Source: Glandiceps talaboti
Taxonomy: Eukaryota > Hemichordata > Enteropneusta > Spengelidae
Length of the DNA: 64,000 bases
Assembly: GCF_964340395.1 (NCBI RefSeq)
Contig: NC_135557.1
Coordinates: 310,001 to 374,000, forward strand
Direction of reading: 5' to 3'
Each line of letters opens with the position of its first letter. Positions within the stretch are counted from its first letter, which is position 1. A program made the translations under genes and the position numbers. This document shows positions 58,638 to 64,000 of the stretch, piece after piece. Below the pieces are notes generated by a model, which worked only from the letters and a program-made list of their open reading frames with translations, had not been told where the DNA came from and searched no databases.

Positions 58638-59609
58638 GTGTTACAATAACTAGAACTGTCTTGTCTTACATTTGTTACAATAACTAGAACTGTCTTGTCT
58701 TACATTGTGTTACAATAACTAGAACTGTATTGTCTTACATTGTGTTACAATAACTAGAACTGTCTTGTCTTACATTGTGTTACAATAACTAGAACTGTCT
58801 TGTCTTACATTGTGTTACAATAACTAGAACTGTCTTGTCTTACATTGTGTTACAATAACTAGAACTGTCTTGTCTTACATTGTGTTACAATAACTAGAAC
58901 TGTCTTGTCTTACATTGTGTTACAATAACTAGAACTGTATTGTCTTACATTGTGTTACAATAACTAGAACTGTCTTGTCTTACATTGTGTTACAATAACT
59001 AGAACTGTCTTGTCTTACATTGTGTTACAATAACTAGAACTGTCTTGTCTTACATTGTGTTACAATAACTAGAACTGTATTGTCTTACATTGTGTTACAA
59101 TAACTAGAACTGTCTTGTCTTACATTGTGTTACAATAACTAGAACTGTCTTGTCTTACATTGTGTTACAATAACTAGAACTGTCTTGTCTTACATTGTGT
59201 TACAATAACTAGAACTGTCTTGTCTTACATTGTGTTACAATAACTAGAACTGTCTTGTCTTACATTGTGTTACAATAACTAGAACTGTATTGTCTTACAT
59301 TGTGTTACAATAACTAGAACTGTCTTGTCTTACATTGTGTTACAATAACTAGAACTGTCTTGTCTTACATTGTGTTACAATAACTAGAACTGTCTTGTCT
59401 TACATTGTGTTACAATAACTAGAACTGTATTGTCTTACATTGTGTTACAATAACTAGAACTGTCTTGTCTTACATTGTGTTACAATAACTAGAACTGTCT
59501 TGTCTTACATTGTGTTACAATAACTAGAACTGTATTGTCTTACATTGTGTTACAATAATTAGAACTGTCTTGTCTTACATTGTGTTACAATAACTAGAAC
59601 TGTCTTGTC
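58638..59609 (+). repeat. 35-bp minisatellite, about 28 copies, gene 2 intron
   Basis: The unit is GTGTTACAATAACTAGAACT then GTCTTGTCTTACATT. Variation is nearly limited to CTGTCTTG or CTGTATTG. It is unrelated to the 35-bp array at 49820. Confidence 0.95.
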
Positions 59610-60616
59610 GTGACATCCGAAATATAAACACTCAAGTTACAAATAGATGCACAGGTTTAACCGAAGCGTTTCACGTATTCAAAACCTTATTATGTTGATA
59701 TGAAGGGTTGTTATGTCGATGCAATCTATTCATTATATTCAGGATTTAGACTTTATATTACTACTTTATAGACACCCTAGTCTTCACTCACTCACACCAT
59801 TGGACAATACCAAATCTAACAAAACCTACTTTACAATCTAATTGTTCAGTCAAATTCTCCTTTCAAAAGAGGTAACTATAGCAACAATTCAATTAAAGAA
59901 GCAACAGATACCCTCTCTTTATAGATCTACTGCTTAGCTTGTTTCCAAAGGTAATCGGGTAATTTTAACCATGGCAAGTAAGTGTCCTCCAATGTGAATC
60001 GATTCTGAATCTGAGACTAACTTTATACTCGTTGTTTTCAAGCATTTAAGGTGTAACTATGAGAGCAAACATTACATTGAACTATATAATGATGAGCTAC
60101 ATATCTACATTTTTAACCAAGAGATAAAATATGTTGAGAACACTTGATTTTCATAGTTGAAACATTTATTACAAACCTTAACTTACTTGGTTACTAGCCC
60201 AATCTCCCACGTGACTAGACCACTCTTTTACGTGACTGCAAGCATAAAAGTAATTACTTTGTTTTTAGTTAGTGAAGTGTTGTCGGTGTTACCTTTACCA
60301 TTTACCGCTATCTTTCATATTAATATCTCTTTCATGTAGTTTAACTTTAAACCTCTGTGTCCCCTCACATTGAGAAGTTTGAGTTAGACGAATGGGCCCA
60401 GTGTTACAACTTGTTTACATAGGCGAATACTACACCATCCATTCTACCATGGAAAGCATGGGGGTTGGGCTTTGAGGGCGTCAACAAGTTTCAAAATGGG
60501 GTCTGTAATTGCCCACGTAAATCTCACATTCAAAGTCAACGATTGCCAAGTCAATTCCATCAGAGATACTTATTCCGGTCATTAATTTCAACTTACTTAT
60601 TATCAATCGTCTACAG
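59610..60616. other. Gene 2 intron, no feature seen
   Basis: AT-rich single-copy-looking sequence ending in ATCGTCTACAG, the acceptor of the next exon. Confidence 0.5.
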
Positions 60617-60749
60617 GTGTGCTGCTGAAATAGAAGAGGAAGACTCGTTGCTAAATTTCTCGGCATTTGCTGAAAAATGTAAAACTGACGAAGGTGACTT
60701 TGTCGAAGATTTGACATTTGATAAGAAATATTACAAAGCTAAAAAAGAG
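60617..60749 (+). CDS. Gene 2, third coding exon (acidic; possibly CNBD2-like)
   Basis: 133 bases between CTACAG and GTAAGTTTT, phase 2 in and phase 0 out. After the split lysine codon it reads CAAEIEEEDSLLNFSAFAEK, then an acidic stretch, and LTFDKKYYKAKKE. Joined with the previous exons this gives about 70 N-terminal residues: a basic helix followed by an acidic region. The pattern of basic helix, acidic segment and FD-K-x-Y-x-A recalls the region before the cyclic-nucleotide-binding domain of CNBD2-type proteins, but this is from memory and weak. No diagnostic domain is in the window, so the function is unknown. Confidence 0.65.
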
Positions 60750-61284
60750 GTAAGTTTTCACCAATCAAATGTATCGTACTTTCCTAGAGTTCAAGTGTGT
60801 CAGCAACCAATTGAAACATGTCAACATACATAATACAGGTTACATGACTTGATCTGTATCAATAATTTGTCCATATTTCATAGTGCCAATCAGATAATCC
60901 TAGTGTTACATACAATCGCAGTATAAGTGTTATTGACAATGGGACAAGGAGAGTAGTCAGTTACGTCCTAAAACATAATTTATAATTTATAATGTGCCTT
61001 CCCTTATCTCTGCAAGCAAGCTCGAAGCACAGAAACAAGGTGATAATTTTAATGTATCGGAAGGGGGGAAATGAATACACAGGCTCTGTACATGTATACT
61101 TGGTTAATGGAGAGAGACGAACATATGTCGTAAACTACAGGCCTTTTTACGTCATCACCCCAACATGTCAGCGTTGCTTGCTTCAGCAGAAATATGGGCT
61201 TGCGACAATGGGTTGCACTATTCTAGGAAGAATGTTCCATTATGTAGGACCGATGAAAAAGGTCTTTGTAGATACAATTTGACT
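60750..61284. other. Gene 2 intron, no exon confirmed
   Basis: No segment has both good splice sites and a matching phase. The open stretch around 61000-61280 has no recognisable protein motif. Confidence 0.4.
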
Positions 61285-61287
61285 ACA

Positions 61288-61337
<50 letters not shown>

Positions 61338-61495
61338 AAAACAGATAGACATACATACGTACATACTAAATACATACATACATTCATACATACATACATA
61401 CATACATACATACATACATACATACATACATACATACATGCATACATACATACATACAAACAGACAGACGGACAGACAGACAGACAAACAGACAC
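61285..61495 (+). repeat. Compound microsatellite (AAAG)n, (CATA)n, (CAGA)n
   Basis: AAAG repeats to about 61335, ACATACAT repeats from about 61360 to 61460, then CAGACAGA repeats to 61495. Pseudo-frames on both strands come from these tetranucleotides. Confidence 0.95.
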
Positions 61496-61570
61496 AGGTA
61501 ATACATTAGCTTCTATTTAAGACGATTTTAGAATATTATTAAATTTACATTAATAAAGGTAGTAAAGATA

Positions 61571-64000
61571 ATCATGATGAATAGCTCACGTTAGTTGTCA
61601 TGGTGAGGAATAGATCAAAGTAGTTGTCATGGTGATGAATAGATCAAGTAATTGTCATGGTGAGGAATAGATCAAAGTAGTTGTCATGGTGAGGAATAGA
61701 TCAAAGTAATTGTCATGGTGATGAATAGCTCACGTTGGTTATCATGGTGAGGAATAGATCAAAGTAGTTGTCATGGTGAGGAATAGATCAAAGTAGTTGT
61801 CATGGTGAGGAATAGATCAAAGTCATTGTCATGGTGATGAAAAGCTCACATTAGTTATCATGGTGAGGAATAGATCAAAGTAGTTGTCATGGTGAGGAAT
61901 AGATCAAAGTAATTGTCATGGCGAGAAATAGATCTAAGGAGTTGTCATGGTGAGGAATAGATCAAAGTAGTTGTCATGGTGATGAATAGATCAAAGTAAT
62001 TGTCATGGTGAGGAATAGATCAAAGTAGTTGTCATGGTGAGGAATAGATCAAAGTAATTGTCATGGTGATGAATAGCTCACGTTAGTTATCATGGTGAGG
62101 AATAGATCAAAGTAGTTGTCATGGTGAGGAATAGATCAAAGTAGTTGTCATGGTGAGGAATAGATCAAAGTAATTGTCATGGTGATGAAAAGCTCACGTT
62201 AGTTATCATGGTGAGGAATACATCAAAGTAGTTGTCATGGTGAGGAATAGATCAAAGTAATTGTCATGGTGATGAATAGCTCACGTTAGTTATCATGGTA
62301 AGAAATATATCAAAGTAGTTGTCATGGTGAGGAATATATCAAAGTAATTGTCATGGCGAGAAATAGATCTAAGTAGTTGTCATGGTGAGGAATAGATCAA
62401 AGTAGTTGTCATGGTGAGGAATAGATCTAAGTAGTTGTCATGGTGAGGAATAGATCAAAGTAGTTGTCATGGTGAGGAATATATCAAAGTAGTTGTCATG
62501 GTGAGGAATAGATCAAAGTAATTGTAATGGTGAGGAATATATCAAAGTAGTTGTCATGGTGAAGAATAGATTAAAGTAGTTGTCATGGTGAGGAATAGAT
62601 CAAAGTAGTTGTCATGGTGAGGAATAGATCAAAGTAATTGTCATGGTGATGAATAGCTCGCGTTAGTTATCATGGTGAGGAATATATCAAAGTAGTTGTC
62701 ATGGTGAGGAATAGACCAAAGTAGTTGTCATGGCGAGAAATAGATCTAAGTAGTTGTCATGGTGAGGAATAGATCAAAGTAGTTGTCATGGTGAGGAATA
62801 GATCAAAGTAGTTGTCATGGCGAGAAATAGATCTAAGTAGTTGTCATGGTGAGGAATAGATCAAAGTAGTTGTCATGGTGAGGAATATATCAAAGTAGTT
62901 GTCATGGTGAGGAATAGATCAAAGTAGTTGTCATGGTGAGGAATAGATCAAAGTAGTTGCCATGGTGAGGAATAGATCAAAGTAATTGTAATGGTGAGGA
63001 ATAGATCAAAGTAGTTGTCATGGTGAAGAATAGATCAAAGTAGTTGTCATGGTGAGGAATATATCAAAGTAGTTGTCATGGTGAGGAATAGATCAAAGTA
63101 GTTGTCATGGTGAGGAATAGATCAAAGTAATTGTCATGGTGATGAATAGCTCGCGTTAGTTATCATGGTGATGAATAGAACAAAGTAGTTGTCATGGTGA
63201 GGAATAGATCAAAGTAATTGTCATGGTGATGAATAGCTCACGTTAGTTATCATGGTAAGAAATATATGAAAGTAATTGTCATGGTGAGGAATAGATCAAA
63301 CTAATTGTAATGGTGAGGAATATATCAAAGTAGTTGTCATGGTGAAGAATAGATCAAAGTAGTTGTCATGGTGAGGAATAGATCAAAGTAGTTGTCATGG
63401 TGAGGAATATATCAAAGTAGTTGTCATGGTGAGGAATAGATCAAAGTAATTGTCATGGTGATGAATAGCTCGCGTTGGTTATCATGGTGAGGAATAAATC
63501 AAAGTAGTTGTCATGGTGAGGAATAGATCAAAGTAGTTGTCATGGTGATGAAAAGCTCACGTTAGTTATCATGGTGAGGAATAGATCAAAGTAGTTGTCA
63601 TGGTGAGGAATAGATCAAAGTAATTGTCATGGTGATGAATAGCTCACGTTAGTTATCATGGTAAGAAACATATCAAAGTAGTTGTCATGGTGAGGAATAG
63701 ATCAAAGTAATTGTTATGGCGAGAAATAGATCTAAGTAGTTGTCATGGTGAGGAATAGATCAAAGTAGTTGTCATGGTGAGGAATAGATCAAAGTAATTG
63801 TCAAGGCGAGGAATAGATCAAAGTAATTGTCATGTTGAGAAATAGATCAAAGTAGTTGTCATGGTGAGGAATATATCAAAGTAGTTGTCAAGGCAAGGAA
63901 TAGATCAAAGTAATTGTCAAGGCGAGAAATAGATCAAAGTAATTGTCATGGTGAGGAATAGATCAAAGTAGTTGTCATGGTGAGGAATAGATCAAAGTAG
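61571..64000 (+). repeat. 29-bp minisatellite, about 84 copies, running off the window
   Basis: The unit is TCATGGTGAGGAATAGATCA then AAGTAGTTG. A recurring variant unit reads GATGAATAGCTCACGTTAG and TTATCATGG and marks a longer, irregular period. It lies in an intron of gene 2 and has no stable reading frame. Confidence 0.95.

Noticed and set aside
61165-61509. Possible fourth exon of gene 2 around 61170-61280
   Set aside because: An AG precedes it, but the segment has no donor in a suitable phase, no recognisable motif and runs into (AAAG)n. I could not support it.

Overview
The window is eukaryotic and almost certainly from a marine invertebrate bilaterian. Its genes are split by GT-AG introns of 0.1 to 17 kb. 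It is crowded with retrotransposons (an L2/CR1-like LINE, an intact jockey/CR1-group LINE, a Penelope-like fragment), dispersed miniature elements and many private minisatellites. The species cannot be read from the sequence; the dispersed repeats (Pro-Ser-Val-type pseudo-reading frames, repeated TGACCTTGACC motifs) resemble those of molluscs, lancelets, hemichordates and brachiopods, which is only an impression.

Gene 1 (+ strand, about 8.7-46.5 kb) is the 3' end of a type I membrane receptor. Four exons join in consistent phase (1, 1, 1, 2): a fibronectin type III domain (8743-9030), a transmembrane segment (23104-23259), a 31-bp micro-exon (27010-27040) and a 653-residue cytoplasmic tail ending in a PDZ ligand (44516-46475). 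Domain order and one tail motif suggest the turtle/IGSF9 family. Intron 1 is almost wholly two satellites: a 29-bp array that starts at the 5' splice site and copies it about 80 times, and a 70-bp array of about 165 units that stops about 10 bp before the 3' splice site. Intron 2 holds a broken L2/CR1 LINE. Intron 3 holds an apparently intact LINE, a 4.8-kb 42/46-bp array, a 37-bp array and a dispersed repeat with two internal arrays.

Between the genes (46.5-57.1 kb) lie a dispersed repeat, 44-, 35- and 50-bp arrays, and a 1.6-kb Penelope-like region (52.3-53.8 kb) made of AT-repeat tracts, a GIY-YIG endonuclease fragment and several hammerhead-ribozyme-like motifs.

Gene 2 (+ strand, 57.1 kb onward, running off the window) is visible as three small exons encoding about 70 N-terminal residues, with a possible untranslated first exon near 51.6 kb. 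Its introns carry a 35-bp array and a 29-bp array that continues to the window end.

The 1-8.7 kb segment is probably upstream intron of gene 1. It contains dispersed elements only; I found no exon there. Tandem arrays together cover close to half of the window.
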